A DNA stretch of 64,000 bases from Catonia carolina (lineage: Eukaryota > Arthropoda > Insecta > Hemiptera > Achilidae). Where the stretch lies: contig JAQMRL010000004.1 in the NCBI GenBank assembly GCA_035578175.1, positions 43,977,401 through 44,041,400 of the forward strand, written 5' to 3'. Below the pieces are notes generated by a model. It searched no databases. It was not told the origin of the DNA and saw nothing but the letters and a program-made list of their open reading frames with translations. Shown here one piece after another: positions 10,638 through 22,254 of the stretch. The position numbers and the translations under genes are program-made. Each line of letters starts with the position of its first letter. Within the stretch, counting starts at the first letter, position 1.

Positions 10638-11555
10638 ATTTACTTTCTCTTGCCTATATGAATATATAAGAATGAAAGTATTGTTTTCATGTCGATTTTC
10701 GAAATAGAGTTTTCACCGGATCTACACGTTTTCAGACCCCCTGAACCAAAAAAAAAACATGTTTTCAGCGATTGATCTGTGTGTTTCTGAACAAAATATC
10801 TCCAAAACGGAACATTGTACGAAGTTGAAACTTAAAACTTAAGTTAGGTACTACTAGAGGACCAGACATAAACATTTTCATCAAAATCGGTCAACCGGAA
10901 GTAGTAGTTTACTCGTGTCATTTTTCACTTTTTTCGATTTTCTCAAAAATAGCTACGACGATTTGTTTTAAAAATCGCCCCATATACTAAATTTTTTATG
11001 CTCTACAATATAGGGTAGGCGCCATGTCTGCTGAAATTCTTGGGAAGGGTGTTTTCTCGTAAAAAATTGTTTTCTTAAGATTGCGGCTTTAATATCCATT
11101 TAAGCGCAAAAATGTACATAATAAAAGTTGTAGAAAATTTGAAATCCTACAACGTTTATTTCAATTTTTTTTTTTTTGTATAACGCTTAGTTTAACGGTA
11201 ATTAGCGATTTTCTGTTTTTTTCCTCAAGAAAACGTGCAAAGAAACGATTTTTTAAAGATTTTACCCTTAGCATGTATTTTACGACACAAGTGTACCTAT
11301 ATAATCAAATTTATAGGAATTAAAGATCTACAACTTTTATTTAGCGCATTTTTCTCTACAGAGTCTAGTTTAACGTGAAAGAGTGATTTTCCGTATTTTA
11401 AAGCCAAACTGAGGTTGATTTTCATTTTGCATCTTTCACTCATGATTAAAATTAGGTTAGTTGTTTTTTTCTAATGTTTTATTACTAATGTAAGATTATA
11501 TTGTTAATTATTTGGAATGACAAGAGTTAGTTGTGTGAGTGTTTCACACCAATTT
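10638..11555 (+). mobile_element. HL element copy 2 (HINE-like), full length
   Basis: The 5' end is TTTACTTTCTCTTGCC and the 3' hairpin is GTGTGAGTGTTTCACACC before a T run. The microsatellite slot is reduced to a few bases (GTGTGTTTCTG). The 3' subterminal repeat is degraded to GACAAGAGTTAGT. Confidence 0.85.
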
Positions 11556-12012
11556 TTTTTCATTTGTTCCTATTACTTAACAACAAATGAGATGATTACA
11601 GGATAAAATGTGGCATGAATGACATAGAGAAGCTGACCAATGACACTTCCCATTTTTATGTGTGTACTGTGTAGTTAAATTAAAAATTATGAGACTATTA
11701 TTTTCATAATGTTTTTAAAATTATATGTTAATCCTTTACTAAATTTCAGCTCCATTTTCTTTTTTACTTCCTCTGGGGAACGTCATACAGGTGTAGTATA
11801 CGCATTCTTTTAATTAAGTCGTTTTTATGTTTGTCTGTTTGTTTTTCTATAAAATTGCAGTAGTACTCTTTGATAATAATAATAACTTAAGGGAATTTTA
11901 AGTTGTGTAAGGATTCATTACGCACGTACCAAGGGGAGTTGGTGATAATCCTGAGTATTTTAGATTGAGCTGCTTGTGTATGAGATAAATCTTTATTAGC
12001 AGTGTAACCATA
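11556..12012. other. Unassigned stretch
   Basis: AT-rich with no recognised feature; a short AAT run lies near 11875. Confidence 0.5.
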
Positions 12013-12045
12013 TACGAGGTTTGATAAAAAAAATAACGAGAACTT
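12013..12045 (-). repeat. Probable terminal inverted repeat of the mariner-like relic
   Basis: The text TACGAGGTTTGATAAAAAAA is of the form found at ends of many insect mariner-like elements. It lies just beyond the stop codon of the adjacent reverse-strand transposase relic. The partner repeat past 12753 was not found. Confidence 0.5.
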
Positions 12046-12068
12046 TAGTTTTTCTTAAAAAAAAATAT

Positions 12069-12753
12069 TTATTCATCTATATCAATAATGTCCCCTTCAA
12101 GGTAATCCTCCTCAGATATAATACACTTGTGCCAGCGCTTTTTCCAATCTTGGAAGCACTTCTGGAACTCACTTTTTGGTGTAGCTTCTAGCTCCTTTGG
12201 TTATTTTATTTTTATGCCATCAATAGTGGTAAAACGTCTATCATCATGGTACTATTGACGTCGAAACCTTTTGACGTCACGTCGTACCCATTTCTCGCCA
12301 CCTGTTATGACCGTTTGCAGAAATTCTGGATCAGTGCTGACTTTATTCGCCAATTCTTAGGCGATATCCACTCAACGTTCGTTTTGTTCAAAATTCAGTA
12401 ATTTCGAAACGAACTTTGCTGCTACGCGTTTCATGCCCGAAACATCCAAAAAGTTGCTTGAAATGATCAAAATGATATACCGACCTCTTTAGCAACCTCT
12501 CTGATAGTGATCTGGGATCTTTCAGAATCATTTCCTCACTTCTACAACGCTGTCGTTGGTTATTGATGTGCTAGGGTGTCCAGGGTGGTAGTTATTTTCA
12601 ACGATTCACGCCATTTTTGAACCGTTTGTACCACTCGTTAACTCTTGTTTTAGTCATAGTAGATTCACCAAAAGCCACTGTCAACATTTCAAATGTAGTA
12701 CTACACCTGATATCATTTTTCACACAAAATTTATTGAAAACTCTTTGATCCAT
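12069..12753 (-). pseudogene. Mariner-like transposase pseudogene with internal deletion
   Basis: The reverse strand starts MDQRVFNKFCVKNDIRCS and continues FEMLTVAFGESTMTKTRV and EWYKRFKNG, a typical mariner HTH start. After stops and shifts it reads FGCFGHETR and KLLNFEQNERWVDIA. It then reads VITGGEKWV, where the family normally has an ITGDE-type first catalytic aspartate. The text then jumps to RRFTTIDGIK and ends with QKCFQDWKKRWHKC and DYLEGDIIDIDE. About half of the catalytic domain is missing at that jump. In-frame stops and the changed catalytic residue make it dead. Mariner elements normally insert at TA. The family call is confident; exact subfamily is not. Confidence 0.85.
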
Positions 12754-12839
12754 TTTTTCGGAAGTCACAAATCGCTCGGCGATTATACAGATTATATCTT
12801 TCTGAAGCCAGAATGATAAGATTTATCCAACAAATTTAC

Positions 12840-13260
12840 GTTGACTGCTTAGTGGCCTAAAGATCTGTTTTGTCATCCACTCAATATAGGTGTCCGTAGA
12901 AATATAGTCTTCATTTTATGACAGTGGTTGTGGTCAGAAAGTAGCAATCTACCTTTTACTGTCACCAGTTCAAATGAAAGCACTTTTTCTTATACTTTCA
13001 GCAATCGTTCACTTAAATTTTTTCTCCTTTCTCCCAATCATCCACTGTTCTGCTTTTTTCGTGGAAATCATTAATGATTCTTGAAGTCAATGTCTAATTC
13101 TGTTTATATTTTTTCGGTTTGTTCTAGTTTTCTCTACATCTTTTTGACTTTTTGAAACCATTTATTCACCTTACGTTTATTGTTTAGTGTCTTAAAGATT
13201 TGTTTTACCATCCATTCAACACAGGTGTCCGTAGAATTTTAGTCTTCGTTTTCTAAAAGT
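12840..13260 (-). pseudogene. LINE ORF2 C-terminal relic (family F), partly duplicated
   Basis: The reverse strand reads STDTCVEWMVKQIFKTLNN and KVNKWFQKVKK. The related reading STDTYIEWMTKQIF lies in a second, diverged copy at about 12852-12917. The downstream piece matches the family F relic at 45670-46110. Stops occur throughout. The assignment to LINE tails rests on family F as a whole. Confidence 0.4.
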
Positions 13261-14140
13261 TTCCATTGTACGCTCGTATTTTTCTAGTAAGCCTACACAC
13301 TTCCTCTTATCCCCAAGAAGATTCAAAAGTTTAATATTTATGATAATCTTCAAATTTTAAATTTTAGTAAAACTGTTTATAAAATTTATGATTTTTTTAC
13401 CGTTAAAAGTGATCGATTATTTACAGCTACAGTTACAATACTAAGACAGTTTAAACGTAATTTATGAAAATATCAGATCGATTAATTTTGCTTCCGAACG
13501 TTAACACGGACAAAGAAATTAAAAAAAATAACAGTTTTCCATTGATACACCCAAGTATATCATGGGTTTTAATTACATTTTTAATAGATTATTGCATTAT
13601 AATTATACCATAAGGAAACAACAACTACTGAAGAAACATTTGCTTGAAAACGTTTTTGTACAAATATATTTTGCAAATGCTAGTGAAATTACTTAGAACA
13701 GAAGGAAGTTATGGAGTATAAAACCAACAAGAATTATGAGTAATGGGTTCAAGTTATAGCGGACCTTAATTTGTTTTAAACCAATGACAAAACCCTTTGG
13801 TTATCGTAACATAAAACAAAATTACCTAATAATTTTATAACCCTTATTACATGCTGCTGCATGGTGCACAAAAATACTATTTAATAACATATCCACAACT
13901 CGTTTTAAACGTGGGAGAAGTTAATTTTGTTGACTGTTTTGCTTTATTATATTACTTAAATCAAAAAATATAAACAAACACAAAATTATAGTGCATTTTG
14001 TTATGTTATAAATATTCCTTAAACGTAAACATTTTTCGTTAACTTTACAGGCAAAGTTCCTGCAATTGGAATTATATTAATAGCCATTACAGATTGTAGC
14101 AAACCGTGATTGGCTAAATGTATTATTCCATACCTTGAAA
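13261..14140. other. Unassigned AT-rich stretch
   Basis: No feature was recognised. Confidence 0.5.
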
Positions 14141-15092
14141 ATTTGCTGTGAAACACACACAACACTTTCTTTTACCAATGAAAATAATGAAAAATAAAAC
14201 CTAGCATAAGTAATAAAACATTAGAAATACACAAGAAACTAACCTCAGAAAACATAACCTTAATCATGAGTGAATGATACAAAATTAAAATCAACCTCAG
14301 TTTGGCTTAAAAATACGGAAAATCACTCTTTCACGCTAAACTAGGCTCTGTAAGGAAAAATGCTCAAAATAAAACTTGTACACATAGATCTTTTAATTTT
14401 CTATAAATTTGATTATATACACTTTTGTTGTAAAATGCATACTAAGGCTGAAATCTTACAAAAATCGATTTTTTACACATTTCCGTGAAAAAAAACCAAA
14501 ATCGCTATTACCCCTACACTACGCGATTTACAAAAAAATGTTTTAAGTACAAATTGTAGCATTTTAATTTAATGTAGTATTTAATTCTCTACAACTTTTA
14601 TTATATAAATTTTTTGCGCTAAAATGCATATTAAAGCCGCAATTTTAGAAAAACAATTTTTTACTACAAAACAGCTTCCTTAAGAATTTCGGCAGACATG
14701 GCGCCTACCCTATCTTGTAGAGCATAAAAAATGTATTAAATGAGGCGATTTTTAAAAAAAAACATCGTAAGAGCCGTTTTTGTGAAAATCGCAAAAAAGT
14801 GAAAAATTAAACGAATAAACTACTACTTCCGGTTGGCCGATTGTGATGAAAATGTTCGTGTCGGATCCTCTAGTGGTATCTAACTTGAATTTCAAGTTTC
14901 AAGTTCGTACGATGTTCCGCACACACACTGTTCACACACAGACACGCACACACAAACCAACCGCTAAAAACATGTTTTTGTGTTCAGTGGGTCTGAAAAC
15001 GTGTAGATCCCATGAAAACTAAATTTTAAAAAATCGACATGAAAACAATACTTTCCTTCCTATATATTCATATAGACACGAGAAAGTATAAA
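14141..15092 (-). mobile_element. HL element copy 3 (HINE-like), full length
   Basis: The 3' hairpin side (GCTGTGAAACACACAC) is at the left, and the 5' end (ATAGACACGAGAAAGTATAA) is at the right. A short interrupted CA tract lies at about 14920-14955. Confidence 0.85.
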
Positions 15093-15944
15093 TGAATATT
15101 TGGAAGTAAATCAAAAACGCATTAAACTTGAGTGAAAAGAATACAATCGTTTAAAAATCAATGCTAATTTACTTTGAAATAAAGTCCTAAAATTTAAAAA
15201 ATTGGCCACACATGACGTTCAATTCTAACAAAACGGGGGCGGTAAATGATGATTTTAAAAAAATGTCTTCAGGCATAAAAATAGCAAGTAGTAGTCGCTT
15301 TCATCGACATCGTTTCACCTTTCAATTTTTTTATTTATCGTTATTTTATTTTTATTATTATTTTTTTACTGTCAGATATTATTGGCTGTACAAATTATAC
15401 AACATGGCCGCCTATGGCGTTATGAATCAATAGAATTTTACTTCACTACAATGTTAAGATGATAAAAAAAAAGTAAAAGCCATAAAGAAACAGCATAAAA
15501 CATCACGTTGTGTTATTCTAGAAAGATTTTATAACCATGTTAATTTTATTATAGACAGTTTGTAAATTAATATTATAATAAAACAAAATGAAATATATAT
15601 ATAAAAATTTTATTGAATCATTTTAGAATATTGATTTTTCAAATAATACCCTAAGGGGGACAACGTAATGATTCTTTTATAACGTAACACACTTTAGTTC
15701 ATTTAAATTTTAAAACACTCCATTCAAGATTAAAAATTATTGAATTTTATCGTCACTGTGACAGATTATTTTATTTATTCACTCAATGATTTTAAAATTT
15801 AATGTAACTTTTTGCTTTAAAATTTAAAGGAATAAATTTGTATTGACAGTTACATCATTACTTCATTTATGTCGTTATATTATGAAAAACCTATTTCAAA
15901 TTTGATGGAAAAAAATTTAAATTACAATATTAATGGATACGTTT
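15093..15944. other. Unassigned AT-rich stretch
   Basis: No gene or element was recognised. The short reading frame at 15212-15433 has no family signature. Confidence 0.5.
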
Positions 15945-16445
15945 TTTATCCCTAATGTATGTACTTTGCAATCTGTTCAATCCAGAACAATACCCCTATG
16001 ACCCAATGAGATGACGATGTTGTGTATGACGTACAAATGAGGTGTAGCCTTGAACAGATCCAGGCCGACTATTCCCAAGAGAGTATGGTTAATTAAACCC
16101 AAACTATCAAAGTACACTGGTAACAAGTGGCTAGTATTCAAATCCGTATAAATGTAACTACCTTTGCCAGCCGCATTGGCGTAGTTGGTAACGTGCTCGC
16201 CTGTCATCATGCGGTCTTGGGTTCGCATCCCTTCAGGTACGGCATATTTTCATACAAAAATCATTTCATCGTTCACCGTTTGCATTAGCAGTAATTGTAG
16301 AACAGTCGGACGTTAAACAAAAACACAAAAAAGTAGCTAACTACCTTTACTAGGATTTGAACCAGGAACCTTTGTCTCCGAAAATCAGCTGTTAATCAGG
16401 CGACTCGCAGCTACGACTTTACTTGTAGACCAACCCGGTTGGACT
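15945..16445 (-). mobile_element. SINE C copy interrupted by SINE D
   Basis: The reverse strand carries the C tRNA-like head (CCAACCGGGTTGGTCTACAA at the right end). Its B-box-like GGTTCAAATCC lies near 16355 and its body and tail extend to about 15945. It is split at 16165 by the SINE D insertion. Confidence 0.8.
16166..16337 (+). mobile_element. SINE D, about 172 bp, inserted in SINE C
   Basis: It is flanked by TAACTACCTTT at 16155-16165 and 16338-16348. The head is tRNA-like, with an A-box-like TGGCGTAGTTGGTAACGTG and a B-box-like GGGTTCGCATCCC. A body of about 90 bp ends in an A-rich tail. Pol III transcription and LINE-driven mobilisation follow from SINE biology; neither can be shown here. 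Confidence 0.85.
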
Positions 16446-16459
16446 TTAGTGGATATCAT

Positions 16460-16714
16460 GTTTTTATTTTCTCTTGCCTATATGAATATATAGGAAGGAA
16501 AGTATTGTTTACACGTCGATTTTTCGAAATCGAGTTTTCACCGGATTTACACGTTTTCAGACCCCTTGAACCCAAAAAACATGTTTTAGCGATTTGTCCT
16601 GTGTGTGTGTGTGCGAGCACGCGTGTAAACGCGTGCGCACACACACATTTGTGCATATGCGTGTGCGTGCGTGTGTGCGTATGCGTGCGTGCGTGCGTGT
16701 GTGTGTGTGTGTGT

Positions 16715-16745
<31 letters not shown>

Positions 16746-17296
16746 AACAGAATATCTCAAGAACGGAACATTGTACGAACTTGAAACTTAAGTTAGATAC
16801 CACTAGAGGACCCGACACGAACATTTTCATCAAAATCGATCACCCGGAAGTAGTAGTTTATTCATGTAATTTTTCACTTTTTGCGATTTTATCAAAAACG
16901 GCTCCTACGATTTTTTTTTTTAAATCGCCTCATTTACTAAATTTTTTGTGCTCTACAATATAGGGGTCTGCTGAAATTCTTGGGGAGGCTGTTTTCTCGT
17001 AAAAAAATTGTTTTTTTAAGATTGCGGCTCTAATATGCATTTTAGCGCAAAATTGTATGTAATAAAAGTTGCAGAGAATTTAAAATCCTACAACTTTTAT
17101 TTCAAACATTAGTACGATATTACTTACAACTTAGTACGATATTTTGTTCCGTTCTTAAGATATTTCGAACAGGTAGAAAAAAATAAAAAAATGTTTATGG
17201 GTTCTGCGGACTTGAAAGCGTGTATTCCGTTGAAAACTCGATTTTGAAAAAAAAATAACTTATTTCAAATAGGGCAAGAGAAAGTAAAAATAGTGT
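16460..17296. mobile_element. HL copy 4, 5'-end to 5'-end foldback
   Basis: A forward HL 5' portion (16460 to about 17109) is followed by an inverted HL 5' end (about 17136-17296, ending GGCAAGAGAAAGTAAAAA). Both outer edges therefore carry the HL 5' terminus and the 3' hairpin is absent. The forward arm carries the longest microsatellite of the family. Confidence 0.8.
16605..16745 (+). repeat. Complex GT/GC microsatellite inside HL copy 4
   Basis: This is an alternating purine-pyrimidine tract of about 140 bp (GT, GTGC and GC runs) at the HL microsatellite position. It is a candidate Z-DNA former. Long reading frames across it are artefacts of the dinucleotide repeat. Confidence 0.9.
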
Positions 17297-18184
17297 ATAA
17301 AATATCTAGACAAAAGCAATGATTGTATACGAGTAATTTTGTGGTAGTGTACAGTAAACTGTTTTTCAATAACAAATAAAAGCTGTAAAATGTAACATTT
17401 TAGTTGTTGTTTATTTAATTATACTGTCTAGTTCTTAGACAGAAATCCAAAAAAGCAATTAAAATTATTTGACTTTGACTGAATTTCTAAGGATTGTAAT
17501 TAACTAAGGTTATTGTTCGACACAGTATTATATAAACGAATTCCGTAACCGCAATCCCGTAGAGTAAGGTTTTACTGAAACAATTTTTCCAGATTTTATT
17601 AATTAAAACACTTTTAAATATAAAAAATAAGTAATTGAAATATTTAATTTAAAGCGTGACAACATTTAATATGAACCTGAACTCAAGTAGTATCAAACTA
17701 CAACCAAAACTTAACTACTCATTTCAATTTATTTTTAAACCATTACCTATTTTAATTTAATTTAATTATATTAGTGCGCACTGAAAGATAAATGGATGTT
17801 AATTGAAAGTTTAAAAATATAAAAGATATACTGCGTAGCCAAAGAAATATCTTTTTAAATATATTGTACACAAGAAATTTCCTCAAAATAATTAACATTA
17901 TTATGGTTCTGTTTATAAAATAATGTAAACCAACACTGCTTCTGAGTTCACAGTGCAAAAAACCACATCAAACGCTGCGTAGGTACAGAGAATACGCCTT
18001 AAAATATTCACGTAAGTATTTGTGTTGATGATAACTACTCCTTGTAAATATTTTCAAAACTAACTTCATAATATCTAAATAGTTACTGAAAAGTTTTTAA
18101 GGTAAACAAAAGTTAGATTTAAGATAGTTTTAGTTCGTAAAGAAACTAAATACAAGATTTTCATTTTAATTTCTTACTTATTTT
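17297..18184. other. Unassigned AT-rich stretch
   Basis: No feature was recognised. Confidence 0.5.
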
Positions 18185-19020
18185 TTAAGGTCCAGTACGG
18201 TACTGCTTACAAAATTAACGCCGGAGTACCACAAGGGGCAATACTATCACCATTTCTGTTCAAGCGTATTTGCATCGGATATGCCAATTTTGGACACATC
18301 GGTAACCGCGACATATACTGATGACACGGCAATTCTTGTACGGGAAAAGAGCGCGGATGAGGCTCCCAGGTTGGCGTAGCGACATCTTTTATTAATACAG
18401 GACTAGCTTACCCTTAGGCATATTAAGGTAAACCCAAATAAATCAACACAGGTTACGTTTACCTTACGACGTCAAACTTGTCCACCTGTGACGCTGAATA
18501 ACATTCATATCCCACAAGCCAGAGTGGTGCAATATCTCGACTTATGGCTTGACAGGTACCTAACTTGGAAGCACCATCTGCGTACAAAACGTTTAGAACT
18601 TAACCGCCGCCAGAAGGTACTCTTCTCCTTAATTAACCCTCGATCAAAATTGAACCTCCGTCCCAAAATTTTAATATACAAAACCTTTTTGAGACTAATC
18701 TGGATTTATGGTGTTCAGCTTGGAGTAGCAGCAGAGTGTAGGCCTAATTCAGAGAGTATTTCAGAGAGTAGGTCGATCCAGGCCTTCTAATCAAAATTCT
18801 TAAGAATTACTTCTGGCGCTCCTTTTAATGTAAGCGATAAAATACTCCACCACGATTTCAACATTCCGACAGTAAAGAAGCTAACCGCGTCCTTGTATAG
18901 TAAATTCCACGAACGCTAGATAACCATCCAAACCAACTAGCCCGTGATCTAGCTACAAGGAAGTTCCCAACTGTGCAACGTCTAAAGCGAAAATGGAGTA
19001 GAGATTTCTTGGTCTGAATA
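18185..19020 (+). pseudogene. Jockey-like LINE ORF2 relic (RT palm to C-terminus)
   Basis: It reads KINAGVPQGAILSPFLF, then after a shift SVFASDMPIL and TATYTDDTAILV (catalytic box YTDD kept). Further on it reads HIKVNPNKSTQVTFTLRRQT, VVQYLDLWLDRYLTWKHH, LLRPIWTYG-like LRLIWIYG and RLKRKWSRDFLV. These match the order and wording of ORF2 at 59381-62068, but with stops and shifts. It lacks the endonuclease and the first half of RT, so it is a 5'-truncated, old copy. Confidence 0.85.
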
Positions 19021-19151
19021 ACGGACAATACCCGTAGTTATACTCGGAGAATTTACCACTGGGTACCAATTCTCCTTAAAGTGAAATTCCCCACCGCCAT
19101 TTAAATATCATGTACAAAAATTGTGCAGCTCAAAGTATATTTCTCGCTTCA

Positions 19152-19250
19152 CCCACCGGGTTGGTCTAGAGGTAAAGTTGTCGCCGCGAGTAACCTGGGT
19201 CTGCAAAAGACTACACCTCACGTCATACATGTCTACCTCATTGAACACAC
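19152..19250 (+). mobile_element. SINE C fragment with internal deletion
   Basis: The tRNA-like head CACCGGGTTGGTCTAGAGG is followed directly by the C body text CTGGGTCTGCAAAAGACTAC. The B box and the stretch after it are missing. Confidence 0.65.
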
Positions 19251-19516
19251 ATGTCACACATTGGGGGGAAAAATTGTCTCGCTCATTACCTGGAGAAAAC
19301 AAATCATAAATCCCAAAGGATTTTGCAAGTAATATTTAACAGCTTTTGTTCTTTAACACGTTAGTTATTCATTTGATAAAACACGAGAAAAAAAGGACTA
19401 TTTTTACAGCCGTGATACTAGTAGGTTAGATGCAATGAAACCGATAATTCACCAACAATTCATTTATCTAATTTATCTAATTCATTTGGCTTAGAACTAA
19501 TGTCTACCACAGATTT

Positions 19517-20433
19517 TTTTACTTTCTCTTGTCTATATGAATACATAGGAATATGAATACATGTCCATTTTTCGAAATCGAGGTTTCACCGGATCTACAC
19601 GTTTTCAGAACCCCTAAACCCAAAAAATATGTTTTTAGCGGTTGCCCCCCCCCTCTCTCTCTCTCTCTCGGAATACCTCAAGAACGGAACATCGTACGAA
19701 GTTGAAACTTGAAACTTCAGTTAGGTACCACTAGAGGAAGCGACACGAACATTTTCATCAAAATCGGTCGACCGGAAGTAGTAGTTTATTCGTGTCAATT
19801 TTCACTTTTTTGCGATTTTCCCAGAAACGGTTCCTACGATTTTTTATGCTCTAAAAGCTAGGGTAGGCGCCATGTCTGCTGAAACTATTGAGGAGGTTGT
19901 TTTCTCGTAAAAAATTGTTTTGTTAAGATTGCGACTTTAATGTGCATTTTAACTCAAAAATGAAGTCCTATATATAATAAAAGTTATAGAGCATTTAAAT
20001 CCTACAACTTTTATTTCAAACATTTATTTTGCACAACGCTTAGTTTAGCGGTAATTAGCAATTTTCTGTTTTTCTTTTTTCACGAAAATGTGTAAAAAAA
20101 TTGATTTTTTTAAAGATTTCAGCCTTAGTATGCATTTTACGACAAAAATTTATATTATAATACAATTTATAGGAAATTAAAAGATCTACAACTTTTATTT
20201 TAAACATTTTTCTCTACAGATCCTAGTTTAGCGTGAAAGAGTGATTTTCAGTATTATTAATCCAAAATGAGATTGATTTTCATTTTGCGTCTTTCACTCA
20301 TGATTAAAATAAGGTTATGTTTATTGAGGTTAGTTTTTTTTGTTTATTTCTAATGTTTTATTACTAATGTCAGGTTATATTGTTCATTATTTGGATTGGC
20401 AAGAGAAAGTCGTGTGAGTGTTTCACACCGGAT
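19517..20433 (+). mobile_element. HL element copy 5 (HINE-like), full length
   Basis: The 5' end is TTTTTACTTTCTCTTGTC. The 3' end is GGCAAGAGAAAGTCGTGTGA followed by the hairpin to CACACC. The microsatellite slot (about 19645-19670) holds a C run plus a CT run instead of the usual TG. Confidence 0.9.
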
Positions 20434-21175
20434 CAGCTTTCTGATATTACATAGACCATTACACCATTGAATCTGTTAGTAAATAGTAATTATTTAAAGT
20501 AACATTACGAAAAAATTAAAACACTGGTAACCAATCCTGTAATTAACTTGAACGTTCATTTATTAATAAATACTTTTTTAATTAAAAAATGCAGAGTAAA
20601 TGTATTTATAATAAAGATTCAACAAGGATTAAAAAATAAAATCCCCATCAGACCATTGTAATTTTATTTAACTAAAATTTTATCTTTTGACAAGTTGACT
20701 GTATTATATATTCATTTTTTATTTCACGGTTGGATTTTACTAAAGCAACTGGCGTACTCAGAATTGTCTAATTAAATTAAAATTTCATTAAATTTTTTTA
20801 ATTACAATGTCGCCAACAGGAAGAAGTAAAAATTAGTATTTGTTTTATTTACGGTACATTTTACTAACTATGCAATTTTAAAGACATGAAACAAAACCCA
20901 TCACAAGAGGATTTCAACCGTAATTATCTTTTTCCACCTTTAATTACTTAATCTATTTTAAATTTTTATGACGAGAAAAATTTGTACCTGAAAACCGAAT
21001 TAAAGTTTTGTAATAATTTTTAATACAGTTTCTCCTCAACTCTAACTTTTTGATTAGAACTTTAAAAGTAATAAAACAACAACCCCTCTAATCCGAACTC
21101 ATAAACACCGGGACCTGTTCATACTTCGTAATACTCGGACTATTCGATAAAATGTGCATAATACAAGATAAAAAA
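20434..21175. other. Unassigned AT-rich stretch
   Basis: No feature was recognised. Confidence 0.5.
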
Positions 21176-21942
21176 ATCTGGTGTGAAACACTCACATAAC
21201 TTTCTCTTGCCAATACAAATAATGACCAATACAACCTAACATTAGTAATACAACATTAGAAATAAACAAAAAACTAACCTCAAAAACATAACCTTATTTT
21301 AATCATAAGTGAAACACTCAAAATGAAAATTAACCTCAGTTTGGCTTTAAAATACGGAAAATCACTCTTTCACGCTAAACTAGGATCTGTAGAGAAAAAT
21401 GCTATAAATAAAAGTTGTAGATCTTCTAATTTTATATAAATTTGATTATATACACTTTTGTCATAAAATGCATACTAAGGCCGATATCTTAAAAAAATCG
21501 ACTTTTCACACGTTTTCGTGAGAAAAAAACAGAAAATCGCTAATTACCGCTAAACTAAGCGTTATACAAAAAAATGTTTGAAATAAAAGTTGTAGAATTT
21601 TAAATTCTCTAAATTTTTCATTATATAAATTTTTGCGCTATAATACATATTAAAGCCGTAATCTTAAAAAACACTTTTTTTACGTAAAAACACCCTCACC
21701 AAGAATTTCAGCAAACATGGCGCCTACCCTATATTGTAGAGAATAAAAAATTGAGTAAAACAGGCGATTTTTAAAAAAATCGTAGGACCAGTTTTTGAGA
21801 AAATCGCAAAAAATTGAAAAATTATACGAATAAACTACTACTTCCGGTTGACCGGTTTTGATGAAAATGTTCGTGTCGGGTCCGGTAAGGGTATGTAACT
21901 TAAGTTTCAAGTTCGTACAATGTTCCGTTCTTGAGATATTTT

Positions 21943-21998
<56 letters not shown>

Positions 21999-22134
21999 CA
22001 ATCGCTAAAAACATGTTTTTTGGGTTCAGGGGGTCTGAAAACGTATAGATCCGGTGAAAACTCGGTTTCAAAAAATCGACATGAAAACAATACTTTCCTT
22101 CCTATATATTCATATAGGCAAGAGAAAGTAAAAA
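21176..22134 (-). mobile_element. HL element copy 6 (HINE-like), full length
   Basis: It reads ATCTGGTGTGAAACACTCAC at the left (3' hairpin) and GGCAAGAGAAAGTAAAAA at the right (5' end). This is one of the best preserved copies. It carries a pure CA tract at about 21942-21995. Confidence 0.92.
21942..21995 (+). repeat. CA microsatellite inside HL copy 6
   Basis: A nearly pure CA dinucleotide run of about 50 bp at the conserved HL microsatellite position. Translated frames across it are not genes. Confidence 0.95.
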
Positions 22135-22254
22135 TTATCTAAAAACTAATCATATATTATCACGAAGCGGTTTATTTCACGTTCAGAAGATAGTGGACAT
22201 TTATATTCTGTAAAAAATTATTTTGCTTAACATCAATTATAATTTTTTTTAAAA

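Noticed and set aside
16439..16963. 174-codon forward frame, with related frames in other HL copies sharing a phrase like FFEIEFSPDLHVFRPPEPKK
   Set aside because: The frame crosses a GT microsatellite and the shared wording follows from HL nucleotide homology. There is no start conservation or codon-like pattern, and many copies have breaks.
18185..19020. Considered as a functional reverse transcriptase because YTDD is intact
   Set aside because: Stops and frameshifts throughout, and the endonuclease and N-terminal RT are missing.
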